Shown here: positions 20,228 to 27,921 of the stretch, piece after piece
Layout of the letters: each line of letters begins with the position of its first letter
How positions within the stretch are numbered: the stretch's first letter is position 1
IMG/VR virus record: IMGVR_UViG_3300042907_000764
Span: 1 to 35,500 of that record
Strand: one strand, 5' to 3'
Length of the DNA stretch: 35,500 nucleotides
DNA from: a virus
Notes under the pieces: generated by a model
Seen by the model: the letters and a program-made list of their open reading frames with translations, nothing else
The model's database searches: none
Told to the model about the DNA's origin: nothing
Program-made: the position numbers and the translations under genes

Positions 20228-20901
20228 TTCGCCAGCTCCTCCAATACATAACCAAGACGGCTGAAATAGCTGGCCGCCTTGCTGGCGAGCGCTGGAGTTA
20301 GCTGCGCTGTTGGCTGGTCACCTAGTTGCCGAATGGTTTCCTGCGCGATGCGCTCCCTAATAGAGCGAATGGCGCCAGATGGGACTACTTCGCTGGCACT
20401 TGTCTTGATGCCGCCGTAGAGCGTGCCAAGGTCGGCAAACTGGTCAACGGTAGCGGCTGCTCGGCGGTAGATGCCTGCCAAAGCCTTGACGTGCTTTTCC
20501 TTATCTTGCTCCTGCAATCCGCCATAGATGCCGATTAGCGCATCGAGCAGTTTGTCTTTGTCTGGCGTAGGCGGCGTAGGTGGTATTGGCTCGGGCGGCA
20601 CATTGTCAGGCTTGCCACCGCCAATAACAACCTTGCAGATCTGCGGCTCGCTGGGAATATCCCCAGCAGCGGTGTAGGCCAGCAGTCTGTAGGTGCCGGC
20701 TTTTGCGGCCACCACAACAGTCGCTTTTTGGTTGGCCAGCAGCGCTGCGGGGAAGACCGATAGGCCTGAATCGATTGGATAAAACTTGACTTGTTTGTTA
20801 TTCGTTTCAGCAATCACAGTGACAAACGCAGCAACTTCGCCTGTGACTTCGGCTGGAATCTTGAGGTCTTGCCCAGCCAGTAAAATTAGCGCCCAAATCA
20901 T
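20224..20901 (-). CDS. Secreted or envelope protein with Ig-like and helical domains
   Basis: 225 aa. It starts with a short hydrophobic segment, 'MIWALILLAGQDL', that may be an export signal. Residues 15-95 look like a beta-sandwich ('ATVVVAAKAGTYRLLAYTAA'). A proline linker (PPEPIPPTPPTPDKDK) leads to a helical domain of about 110 residues. This 'signal, Ig-like, Pro linker, helical' layout is one I associate with planctomycete phage and host proteins. It is coupled to the peptidase gene by ATGA and could be its partner or inhibitor. Confidence 0.5.
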   Translation of the reverse strand: MIWALILLAGQDLKIPAEVTGEVAAFVTVIAETNNKQVKFYPIDSGLSVFPAALLANQKATVVVAAKAGTYRLLAYTAAGDIPSEPQICKVVIGGGKPDNVPPEPIPPTPPTPDKDKLLDALIGIYGGLQEQDKEKHVKALAGIYRRAAATVDQFADLGTLYGGIKTSASEVVPSGAIRSIRERIAQETIRQLGDQPTAQLTPALASKAASYFSRLGYVLEELAK

Positions 20902-21135
20902 TTAGTCTCTCCGCAGACAGGTGATGTCGTTTATTCTGGTATGCACTTCTTTGATGCTTTCTGCGATGGTTTTGTTTGTTTGTTCAAGCGATGTTAGGAA
21001 ATCGAAGTGCCTATTACGCAGCGGAACTAATAGCTCTTTGCCTAGCCAACTGCCAGCAGTCCAGATGGCGTAGCCCATGCCTGCGATAATCACGGCAGGG
21101 AATCCTAGGTCACGAGCGGCAGTTATCCAGTCCAT
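20902..21135 (-). CDS. Small membrane protein, holin-like candidate
   Basis: 77 aa. One membrane helix near the N-terminus ('FPAVIIAGMGYAIWTAGSWL'), a basic junction (PLRNRH), then a helical cytoplasmic or periplasmic tail ('LTSLEQTNKTIAESIKEVHT'). That layout is common among small phage holin-like proteins. ATG 21135 has AGGAG nine bases upstream. It starts the 21135-18664 cassette with the secreted protein and papain-like peptidase. Confidence 0.5.
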   Translation of the reverse strand: MDWITAARDLGFPAVIIAGMGYAIWTAGSWLGKELLVPLRNRHFDFLTSLEQTNKTIAESIKEVHTRINDITCLRRD

Positions 21136-21156
21136 AGTGACTATCTCCTATTTACC

Positions 21157-22506
21157 TCATTCTGAGGTAGTAGGCTCACGAAGCTCGGCCAGCGCCTTGG
21201 CCTTGGCTAGAAAATGCTGATAAACAGCCTCGGCAGGCAGGTTGTTGTGCGGCTCTGTGCCGTTGCCGTGCTGCGGTGTGTAGAAACTATTGGCGCTTGG
21301 ATTGACCTTGCCTCGGCATCGATGGACAAACAGCGGCTCGGCATCTGGTCCAAGATGAATAAATGCTGGGCCAACCCATTTAGGAACTTTCTCATAAATA
21401 GCGCGGCTGCGCTTAGTCCACGCCCAGGCTACCCGTGCCGGTCCTTTGTCGCCATAGTCCCAGTGGTAGGTGAGGTCTGACATCTCATTGAGCTTGCTGG
21501 CTATTTGCGCCTCTTCCCATACTTTGCCTAAATGGTACAAATATTGTCCTGTTTCGATTGGTGGTGAATCATCACGCTCGATGCCCCAGCGCTCCCAGCG
21601 CGTCCATGGCTCAGCGTTGGCCAGGTCTGGATAGTGAACGCTGCCGGTTTGCTGGTACAGGCTGCACCCGTAGAGTAGGTTAGGATCTCGTGCCGGATAG
21701 CAGTCGGAATCTAGCCAGAGCGGTTGCTCAATGCCGGAATGGAGCACAGCGTAGAGCTTGATCTCGAATCCGTTGAGAATGCGGTATGGGTTGAGCTTCC
21801 TGACTTCGTAGGCATCGACGCAAAGCACATCCAATTTGCGCAGCTCGGAAATCCAGAACTCGTCGTATTCCTGCTCGCCGAGATACCACGCCTGAATCGT
21901 GTGCCTCCAGCCCATCTCACGGCAGATAGCCGCCATCGTCCAGGTGCCCGGCCAGTAGCGACCGCCTCCACTGGTGACGATGCCACGCTCGACGGCAAAG
22001 GCTGATTGGCTGCCGCTAATTGCCTGGCGCAGGTCGTCGATGATCCTATGCACCGCCTTGGTCTGGTTGCCGGTGTAAACTCCGCCATCGTTAGTGAGCT
22101 TGGTACTTGTCAGCAGTTGCGCCCACTGGTCAACGGTTAACTGCTCCTCGGCTTGGTACTCTGGACAGCGCCAGCAGGTCATCACCGTTTCATCGTTGCC
22201 GTAGCGCCGGCAGGTGCCATGGATGCCGCAGGCGTGCAGCTCGGTACCGCCACCGCATCCGACTGGGCAGGTGGTTTTTAGTTCAAGCTTATCGCCTAGG
22301 TGCTGGCATTTGATTCTGCCGCGTTTGGCTCGCTCTTTGGCTAGGTCGGAGTTGCTGGCAAAGGTTTTGCCAGGGATGATTGGTGCTGGTTGCGCTGGTC
22401 CTTCGCCGTTCCAGAGTTTGCGGTAGCGCTCGTCGTGCAGAAACAGCTTGCAGATGTGGCAAGTGCACAGCTTTGGATCAAGCGGACAAGGCTTGTGTAA
22501 AACCAT
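21157..22506 (-). CDS. Glycosyltransferase with N-terminal Cys-rich module
   Basis: 449 aa. Residues 1-20 hold CPLDPKLCTCHIC. Residues 67-116 hold 'KCQHLG', CPVGC, 'LHACGIHGTC' and CWRCPEY, a zinc-binding pattern I associate with planctomycete glycosyltransferases. Residues 170-290 look like a mannosyltransferase-type GT-A fold: 'RGIVTSGGGRYWPGTWTMAA', 'GFEIKLYAVLHS' and the metal-binding DSD in 'PLWLDSDCYPARDP' (266-268). It probably moves a sugar from a nucleotide donor to a virion protein or cell surface. It abuts the GSGS tail proteins, which are Ser-rich possible acceptors. Donor and acceptor unknown. Confidence 0.75.
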   Translation of the reverse strand: MVLHKPCPLDPKLCTCHICKLFLHDERYRKLWNGEGPAQPAPIIPGKTFASNSDLAKERAKRGRIKCQHLGDKLELKTTCPVGCGGGTELHACGIHGTCRRYGNDETVMTCWRCPEYQAEEQLTVDQWAQLLTSTKLTNDGGVYTGNQTKAVHRIIDDLRQAISGSQSAFAVERGIVTSGGGRYWPGTWTMAAICREMGWRHTIQAWYLGEQEYDEFWISELRKLDVLCVDAYEVRKLNPYRILNGFEIKLYAVLHSGIEQPLWLDSDCYPARDPNLLYGCSLYQQTGSVHYPDLANAEPWTRWERWGIERDDSPPIETGQYLYHLGKVWEEAQIASKLNEMSDLTYHWDYGDKGPARVAWAWTKRSRAIYEKVPKWVGPAFIHLGPDAEPLFVHRCRGKVNPSANSFYTPQHGNGTEPHNNLPAEAVYQHFLAKAKALAELREPTTSE

Positions 22507-23330
22507 TAGATAACCGGACCTCCACCGCCACCACTAATACTATTTTCCGTCAGAATCATGGTTGCCTTGATGCACGAACAGTCAAATTTCACATCGGCTA
22601 AAGTTAGGTTTTGATCTATCCAACTAGGGTATTCCCAACCATTTCTGCCAAGGCAATTTGCAAGACATGGAGCAGAAATATCGTTAACTTGATCACCACA
22701 AAAAGCTTCTGAATTTATTGTAATTTGCAAGGGATCGCAACTGTCAACGCTGATAGCGCCGTTATAGCCAGGAATATAAAAATGCAAGACCCAATGGTCT
22801 ATAGGCAAAGCCAAATGTCCGGTTCCATCGCTAAAAAATACAAAATATGGGCACTTCTTATATGTCAAACATGATCCAATTGACCCGCCTATGAAAGGAC
22901 TGTTGCCTGATCCACCAAAACACTCAATGTATTCTGGTGAACCATCAACCATATTTTTGGAAACAATCAAATCCCCATAGCAAACCAACGGAATTTCAAA
23001 TGATTTTCTAAATAAATCGCAGCAGCTAGGGCAATCGGTAACGCAATCTTGAGTGCTTCCTGTTTCAGGACCATCTAGAATAGCTCCGGCACCCAACGAA
23101 CCAGAACCAGAACCAGAACCACAACTTCCAATTGGTAAACCAGAGCACTGAGAATAGCTTAAAGTAACTGATAAATAAAACGCTGTCTTACAGGCTGTTT
23201 TAACGCTTGAAGTAGAGCACTCACTTAGTGCTTTACCAGCGTCAAAAAACGAGCATTGGCAACTACCACTACCGGAACCCGAACCGGAACAGCAGTTGCA
23301 ATTAGGATATACTAAAGTTATTTCTGCCAC
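22506..23330 (-). CDS. Cys-rich tail-tip candidate with Gly-Ser linkers
   Basis: 274 aa with more than 20 cysteines. It opens 'NCNCCSGSGSGSGSCQCSFF' and has a second run GSGSGSGS near residue 75. The rest is beta-rich with paired Cys (DCPSCCDLF, CLTYKKCPYF, FDCSCIKA) and ends in GGGGGP. Many cysteines suggest zinc or disulfide stabilisation outside the cell. DNA here is noticeably more A/T-rich than its neighbours, a hint of separate origin. After the tape measure and before the glycosyltransferase, it is likely a tail-tip or receptor-binding protein. Unknown family. Confidence 0.5.
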   Translation of the reverse strand: MAEITLVYPNCNCCSGSGSGSGSCQCSFFDAGKALSECSTSSVKTACKTAFYLSVTLSYSQCSGLPIGSCGSGSGSGSLGAGAILDGPETGSTQDCVTDCPSCCDLFRKSFEIPLVCYGDLIVSKNMVDGSPEYIECFGGSGNSPFIGGSIGSCLTYKKCPYFVFFSDGTGHLALPIDHWVLHFYIPGYNGAISVDSCDPLQITINSEAFCGDQVNDISAPCLANCLGRNGWEYPSWIDQNLTLADVKFDCSCIKATMILTENSISGGGGGPVI

Positions 23331-23863
23331 TAAGGGGATCCACTAGACGGAGCAGATGTAACAGTACCACCAGGAATAGTCAGGATTTTCTTAGTCACCA
23401 CCAGCGTGGAACCAGAACAAGTCACATCAGTCACCACAGTCTGCGTCAAATTGGTCGCCGTGCTGGCCACACTACCAGCCACCACCCACAGACCAGCAGC
23501 ACTGCCAGAACCAGAACCGGAACCAGAACCAGAACCACTGCCGGCATACCAGCCAACGCAGAGCGCAACGTATTTATTGCCGTTGGTTAATGTGGCGTTG
23601 TTCGGTTCGATGACGCTAACGATCTCATAGTCTGACCAGGTCGAGCTGTATGCATCGCTATTCCTGCCAAGCAGTTTGGCCGGATAGGTGCCGTCTGACT
23701 GCTTGGCACCTGTCACCTGCACCACACGCACAGCAACGCCCTGCACCTCGTACTGCTCGGTGAGATGCTCGCGGAATGTTGGAGCCATCCCACCGCCTTC
23801 AAACGCCTTAAGCATTTTGCCGAGGCGCTTGATCGTCTCTAGCTCTAGCGAATAGCCAGCCAT
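23330..23863 (-). CDS. Tail-tip protein with (GS)n hinge
   Basis: 177 aa from ATG 23863 (TAATG overlap). Residues 1-100 start 'MAGYSLELETIKRLGKMLKA', include 'YEVQGVAVRVVQVTG' and a compact beta region. A hinge of seven GS repeats near residue 110 follows, then a Thr/Val-rich beta domain 'LWVVAGSVASTATNLTQTVV'. The hinge is encoded by near-perfect hexamers (GGTTCT). It may join an inner tail-baseplate domain to an outer binding domain. Not assigned to a known family. Confidence 0.5.
   Translation of the reverse strand: MAGYSLELETIKRLGKMLKAFEGGGMAPTFREHLTEQYEVQGVAVRVVQVTGAKQSDGTYPAKLLGRNSDAYSSTWSDYEIVSVIEPNNATLTNGNKYVALCVGWYAGSGSGSGSGSGSGSAAGLWVVAGSVASTATNLTQTVVTDVTCSGSTLVVTKKILTIPGGTVTSAPSSGSP
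23502..23540 (-). repeat. Hexanucleotide GGTTCT repeat encoding Gly-Ser
   Basis: Six or more tandem GGTTCT/GGTTCC units code for the hinge of the 177-aa protein. Shorter runs occur at about 23102-23125 and 23262-23290 in the next gene. Such tracts can change length by slippage in steps of two residues, altering hinge length without breaking the frame. Confidence 0.75.
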
Positions 23864-24846
23864 TAAAGCGGACTCGGGAAGGTGATAGTTCGGTAGATGT
23901 CCCAAGCTTTGTAATAGGGTTTAGTGTCGGCGGCTAATCTGTTGGTGCTGCCGTCCATCAGCACAGCCTGTGTGACTGGCTGTTGCCCAGGTGGATCACT
24001 AAACGCGGTGTATCGCGTGCCATCCCATCTACGTTTGCCGGCATCGAGCAACACCAGCTTCCAGCCGAGCACTGGCCAACTGGCACCTAACTGCACCCAT
24101 CCGCTGGTGTAGGTTGTGGTGCTTGGCCTAAACTCAAACGCCAAAGTCCAACGCCAGTAGGCCAACCCGTTTTCGTAGACGGCCTGAGCGTTGAGGCTGT
24201 TTAGCCTGGTTGTTTTGGCCGCCAGCGAAATCGTTGAGCCTGGCGGTGTGATAGTTAGCGTGCTGGCGTTCAGTTTGCCGACTGCGCTCATCCACGCCTC
24301 AGATGGTGGTGTGGATGCGTTCAGGCCGATGGTGATCTGAGCGCCAAACTTCTGGATCTCGCTAGCTGGCAGAAACGGATCGTAGGCACTATTGAGAATT
24401 GCGTTGCCGTCCACATCTCCGCGCAGCGCCTCTGGGTAGGCGACTGTGGAGATCTGGTAATCACGAGGCCTAGACAGTGGCGACTGCACCCGCTCAGCAG
24501 GCGCTTGGCCTTGCTGCTGCGTGTCTATCGCAGGATTGCCGGTTGCACCAGTGCCAGTGCCACCGCCTTGGAATGTGTCGGCGTTGTAGGCGTAGTTGGC
24601 TGTTACTCGCCAGAGCGTGCCATCGTTTTGATCTTGATCTACCGAAAAGCCAACGCAGTAGGCCAGCGAGTCTTCTGGGTGAACTGACCAGACAAGCGGC
24701 AGGCTGGGATGGCTGCCAGCGTAGTAGGGACCATAGCCAGCCGAATCAGTCTTGACCAGAAACGCGCGCTTGTACGCTCGCTGGTAGCGCTGGTCAACGC
24801 TGCCGCTTCGGCCTTCGATGACTTCCCTGAATAGCGTGTAGGCCAT
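23863..24846 (-). CDS. Tail protein after the tape measure (distal-tail candidate)
   Basis: 327 aa, not recognised. N-terminal 95 residues 'MAYTLFREVIEGRSGSVDQR' and on, with a Gly-rich linker near 95-105 (GGGTGTGATG), then a beta-rich C-terminal domain with 'YWRWTLAFEFRP' and 'GWKLVLLDAGKRRWDG'. No enzyme motif. The first gene after a siphovirus tape measure is usually the distal tail protein; length and beta content fit, but no sequence signature was seen. ATG follows GAGGTAAGAC. Confidence 0.45.
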   Translation of the reverse strand: MAYTLFREVIEGRSGSVDQRYQRAYKRAFLVKTDSAGYGPYYAGSHPSLPLVWSVHPEDSLAYCVGFSVDQDQNDGTLWRVTANYAYNADTFQGGGTGTGATGNPAIDTQQQGQAPAERVQSPLSRPRDYQISTVAYPEALRGDVDGNAILNSAYDPFLPASEIQKFGAQITIGLNASTPPSEAWMSAVGKLNASTLTITPPGSTISLAAKTTRLNSLNAQAVYENGLAYWRWTLAFEFRPSTTTYTSGWVQLGASWPVLGWKLVLLDAGKRRWDGTRYTAFSDPPGQQPVTQAVLMDGSTNRLAADTKPYYKAWDIYRTITFPSPL

Positions 24847-24854
24847 GTCTTACC

Positions 24855-26402
24855 TCAGATGCCTACTTGAACTGTGCCGGGTAGTTTAATACCAGCCAGT
24901 AGTGTCAGCATTTCTGCGCCTTGGCGAGTTTGTTCTTTAGCCTCTGCTAGTATCTCTTGTTGCGGTTCTTTACCGCCGCCAAGCTGGTTGCGAACCATGG
25001 CCTCAACTGCTGCCGCGCTACCTGCTTGCAACCGCTGAACAGAAAAATCCGCAGCACTTGCAAGCTGGCGTTGTGGGATTTTGATAGCGTCAAGAGGTTG
25101 GCCGCCTTTTGGAAGACCCAGATCGTTTGCTCTACGAATATCGGCAACTGCTGCACCTTTTTTAATGTTGTCAAAAAAAGCAGTAATCTGCCCTTCTCTA
25201 GCAACTCGGTCCTGCTCAGCTTGTTTAACGCCTATCTGGTCTAGGAATTCTCTAGTCTCTAGCAGCGCTGCAGTCTCGCCGGAAATCAATCCTGATACGC
25301 CTTGGTCAAAAACAATCAGCACTTTTTTGGCCATCGTCTCCAGATTGATAATGATCTTTTGAAACTCTGAAGCAAAATTATTTGCAGTCTTTGCAATTAT
25401 TTCAGCAATCTCAAAAGCAAAATCCCTGCTTTTTTGGAAAGACGATTGGAGCCTGTCCGCCTCCCCAGCCGGACCAAGCGCTTCTAGTAGTCCTTTGGTA
25501 ATCTCCTTGACTATGCTGCTAATAGCATCAATCACACCACGAAGACTTGCTAGGAATGCTGGAATATCCAAGCCGTCTATTAAGCCTTTTCCAATGTCCC
25601 TGAACAGTTCAACAACGCCTTGTTGCAAACGGCTTAGCTGGCCATCAAAACTGTTAAACAGCCGCTGCGCTGCCTCGATAGCTTCCGGTGTTTTGACTGC
25701 ATCCTGCATAGCCAATACCGCAGTACTCGCCTGAACGGTCTTATTGTTGACCGCATTGATGGCATCTTCCACCGAGTGGAACTGACCGGTTACATTGCTG
25801 AGCCTGACAGCCAAAGCCTCATAAACCTTTAGGCCGCTTGACTGCATTTGTTGCAGGGTCGAGGCCTCTGCAACACCAGATTTGACCATCTCACTAATGC
25901 CGCCAGCCAATTGACCTAGGCCACCCTGCCCAAGCAGTGGTGCCACATTGGCAAATGTTCGCATTAACTTTTCGGCGCTGCCGGCATCAACGCCTGCTGT
26001 GGCAAGCTGCTGAAATCCTCCGACAACCTCACTAAGCGGCACACCCATATCGCGAGTTATCTGGCGCAAATTTTCTAGGCTTTCAGCACCTTTATCGAAA
26101 CTGCCTGCCATCAGGCCCATTTTGACTTGCATGGTTTCCAGCTCGCCGCCAAGCTTAATCATTTCACCGACAGCGGCAATTGGCGCGCCTATGAAAAACT
26201 GCGTTACGCCTCGCAGCATGTCGAATCCAGACTTGACATCGTTGGCACCCTTCAATGCCTGTGCCAGCCGGCCAAATGCACTACCAGCCTCATCAGCTTT
26301 TTTGCCAGCCTCGCTTGTTTTCTTTGCTGTTCTAGCTAATCCGTCTTCAGCCTGTTGGCCGTTCCAGCCAAGGTTGATCGCTAGTTTGCTAATCGTCGCC
26401 AT
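24855..26402 (-). CDS. Tail tape measure protein
   Basis: 515 aa. It starts 'MATISKLAINLGWNGQQAED', then coiled, Ala/Gly-rich helices with 'LGGELETMQVKMGLMAGSFD' and 'GVPLSEVVGGFQQLATAGVD', the conserved tape-measure region. Hydrophobic helices ('FFIGAPIAAVGEM') suit a membrane-passing role in DNA ejection. At about 1.5 angstroms per residue the tail would be near 75 nm, short for a siphovirus. No lysozyme or peptidase domain is inserted. ATG 26402 has GGAGG upstream and lies 14 bases inside the chaperone ORF. Confidence 0.82.
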   Translation of the reverse strand: MATISKLAINLGWNGQQAEDGLARTAKKTSEAGKKADEAGSAFGRLAQALKGANDVKSGFDMLRGVTQFFIGAPIAAVGEMIKLGGELETMQVKMGLMAGSFDKGAESLENLRQITRDMGVPLSEVVGGFQQLATAGVDAGSAEKLMRTFANVAPLLGQGGLGQLAGGISEMVKSGVAEASTLQQMQSSGLKVYEALAVRLSNVTGQFHSVEDAINAVNNKTVQASTAVLAMQDAVKTPEAIEAAQRLFNSFDGQLSRLQQGVVELFRDIGKGLIDGLDIPAFLASLRGVIDAISSIVKEITKGLLEALGPAGEADRLQSSFQKSRDFAFEIAEIIAKTANNFASEFQKIIINLETMAKKVLIVFDQGVSGLISGETAALLETREFLDQIGVKQAEQDRVAREGQITAFFDNIKKGAAVADIRRANDLGLPKGGQPLDAIKIPQRQLASAADFSVQRLQAGSAAAVEAMVRNQLGGGKEPQQEILAEAKEQTRQGAEMLTLLAGIKLPGTVQVGI

Positions 26403-26673
26403 GGATTACTCCTCCCAGCGACCTCAAGTATGGCAAAATGGCTGACTGATCAGGCTCATGTTTATCGAAACGAGGTATCCAATCGCTTACCTTGGTGTTT
26501 TTGCACCAAGGCGCTGCGCTGGCATAGCAGGAAATGGCATTCAGCAGATCCTGCCGATATGGTCCCCATGGCTCAACTGCCAGCAGGGCGATCCATTCAG
26601 ACAGTTCGGAACTGGTCAACCGATCACCCAGCTCGGCCACAGTCATGCCAAGGTGGCCGGCTAAGGCAAACAT
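26389..26673 (-). CDS. Tail assembly chaperone, downstream (T-like) ORF
   Basis: 94 aa as an independent ORF, but the frame is open upstream into the preceding gene. 'MFALAGHLGMTVAELGDRLT' and 'SSELSEWIALLAVEPWG' are typical of the second chaperone ORF in siphoviruses, which is normally made only as a frameshift fusion. If the ribosome slips at 26706-26712 the fusion adds 'LREPGGSTRRL' before this ATG, giving about 220 residues in all. The ATG at 26673 overlaps the upstream stop (TGATG), so independent translation is also possible. Confidence 0.78.
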   Translation of the reverse strand: MFALAGHLGMTVAELGDRLTSSELSEWIALLAVEPWGPYRQDLLNAISCYASAAPWCKNTKVSDWIPRFDKHEPDQSAILPYLRSLGGVIHGDD

Positions 26674-27050
26674 CAGGCGGCGGGTGCTTCCGCCTGGTTC
26701 TCGTAGTTTTTTTCCAGCTCATCCACATCTGATTTAGTTAGCCTGTTAATTCGCATGGACGCTTCAAAGATGCGATCCATTGCCGAGGCCGGCAACTCGC
26801 CGAGGGCGGCCACATCAGAATCAGCAAACATGCGCAGGCCAGTGCTGTCTGACAAGGTCAGCACCGCTAGCCTGGCGCGGATATTATACATCTTTGCGCT
26901 GCCTTTTTTATCGATAGACGAAGCCTCAAAGGCATCTCTTTCGCTGGCAGTAATTTCCTTAACGAACACGGTGCCACCCCACTCTGGCACCTTGATTTCC
27001 TCAACACGTCCTCGACTTTTGCCAAGGATTTCGTCCCTATTCAAGCCCAT
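26673..27050 (-). CDS. Tail assembly chaperone, upstream (G-like) ORF
   Basis: 125 aa. It lies between tube and tape measure, the fixed place of the G/T chaperone. 'VKEITASERDAFEASSID' and 'RARLAVLTLSDSTGLRMFAD' match the general pattern of G-type chaperones. Residues 104-120 contain 'ELEKNYE', coded over the slippery AAAAAAC. It should bind the tape measure and recruit tube subunits. ATG follows GGAGAAATTGA. Confidence 0.78.
   Translation of the reverse strand: MGLNRDEILGKSRGRVEEIKVPEWGGTVFVKEITASERDAFEASSIDKKGSAKMYNIRARLAVLTLSDSTGLRMFADSDVAALGELPASAMDRIFEASMRINRLTKSDVDELEKNYENQAEAPAA
26706..26712 (-). other. Probable programmed -1 frameshift site (AAAAAAC)
   Basis: The minus-strand heptamer A-AAA-AAC sits in zero-frame register, 31 bases before the stop of the first chaperone ORF. 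It is an efficient X-XXY-YYZ slippery type. After a -1 slip, reading passes without a stop into the second ORF. This matches the conserved frameshift strategy of siphovirus tail chaperones. No stimulating stem was worked out. Confidence 0.82.
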
Positions 27051-27062
27051 TCAATTTCTCCG

Positions 27063-27494
27063 TTAAACAGCAGTTACTTGCAAGGTTACTGAAAAGCGCA
27101 AGGCTTCATCACTTGCGCCAACAGTTGGTTCAGTAATTCCGCTGATGTAGCCTTGGTAGCTGATCAGCGCATCGATGGTTGAGCCAGGGAAATTAAGGCT
27201 CAGCGTGACGCTGTTGTAGCCAATGCTTGAACCAGTAACAGTCGCTTGCCAATCGCGCAGCGTTTTAAGCGTATTGGTGGCCGTAGCTGTGTCTTCGAGG
27301 TAAACCTCAAAAGTCACAGTGCCTGGATCAACCCGGCTTGGCAGGCGCTTCAACGTGTAGTCAGACAAACCAGTAATTTCAGCCATTGCCACTGATCGAG
27401 TGGTGCCGGTGACGCTGATGCAATTCAGGACAATCGCAGTGCCAGTTGCTGGCGTAAGTGTCGCAATCGTCCCAAGTGGTAGTACTACAGCCAT
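27063..27494 (-). CDS. Major tail (tube) protein
   Basis: 143 aa, Thr/Val/Ala-rich and all beta. Residues 38-60 ('AEITGLSDYTLKRLPSRVDP') and the end 'ALRFSVTLQVTAV' match small siphovirus tube proteins of the lambda-V/HK97 type. It polymerises around the tape measure. A strong ribosome site (GAGGAG) six bases before ATG 27494 suits a highly made protein. It follows the tail terminator and precedes the chaperones, as expected. Confidence 0.78.
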   Translation of the reverse strand: MAVVLPLGTIATLTPATGTAIVLNCISVTGTTRSVAMAEITGLSDYTLKRLPSRVDPGTVTFEVYLEDTATATNTLKTLRDWQATVTGSSIGYNSVTLSLNFPGSTIDALISYQGYISGITEPTVGASDEALRFSVTLQVTAV

Positions 27495-27504
27495 TTTTTA
27501 CTCC

Positions 27505-27921
27505 TCATTCCGTGTATGTGCCTACAATCTCAATTGAGATTATGCGGGCTGACTCGTCCGATCCGTCTTGATAAAGCTCGTTAGAGCTTGCCTCTTCCTC
27601 GACCAACCATTGATGGACGAACAAGCTGCCAATAGTCTGCCGGCTTGGTGTTGCAGCAATGGCAGACGCGATCCAGTTGGCTGTAGCCTGTGAGCTACTG
27701 CGCGTCTCGCCGACAACTGTGACCTGTACACGTTCAGTAGTTGCAACCACGGAGCCGCCAGTGGTCCTTTGCCGTTGCCTGCTAACAGACTGGTAAACAG
27801 CATAAGGCTGGCTTGTATTGCCTTGGCCGGTTTGGTCGGGTGATATTCCGCCAGGCAAATAGGTGGCATAGTTGGCGTAGGCGGCCAAATAGGTGCGCAC
27901 AGCTTGACCAAGTACGCTCAT
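27505..27921 (-). CDS. Tail terminator protein
   Basis: 138 aa. The N-terminal 'VLGQAVRTYLAAYANYATYL', a central beta region with 'TTERVQVTVVGETRSSSQAT', and 'ISIEIVGTY' at the end match the DUF3168/gp11-like tail terminators. It caps the tube and joins the tail to the head. The ATG overlaps the neck gene stop (ATGA). Confidence 0.72.
   Translation of the reverse strand: MSVLGQAVRTYLAAYANYATYLPGGISPDQTGQGNTSQPYAVYQSVSRQRQRTTGGSVVATTERVQVTVVGETRSSSQATANWIASAIAATPSRQTIGSLFVHQWLVEEEASSNELYQDGSDESARIISIEIVGTYTE

Noticed and set aside
21153-21169. Perfect 7-bp hairpin (TACCTCA/TGAGGTA) at the glycosyltransferase stop
   Set aside because: No T-run follows on either strand, so it is not a terminator; it may be chance or a small mRNA structure.
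23502-23540. CRISPR-like or minisatellite array
   Set aside because: The hexamers are coding Gly-Ser units in an open frame with no spacers.
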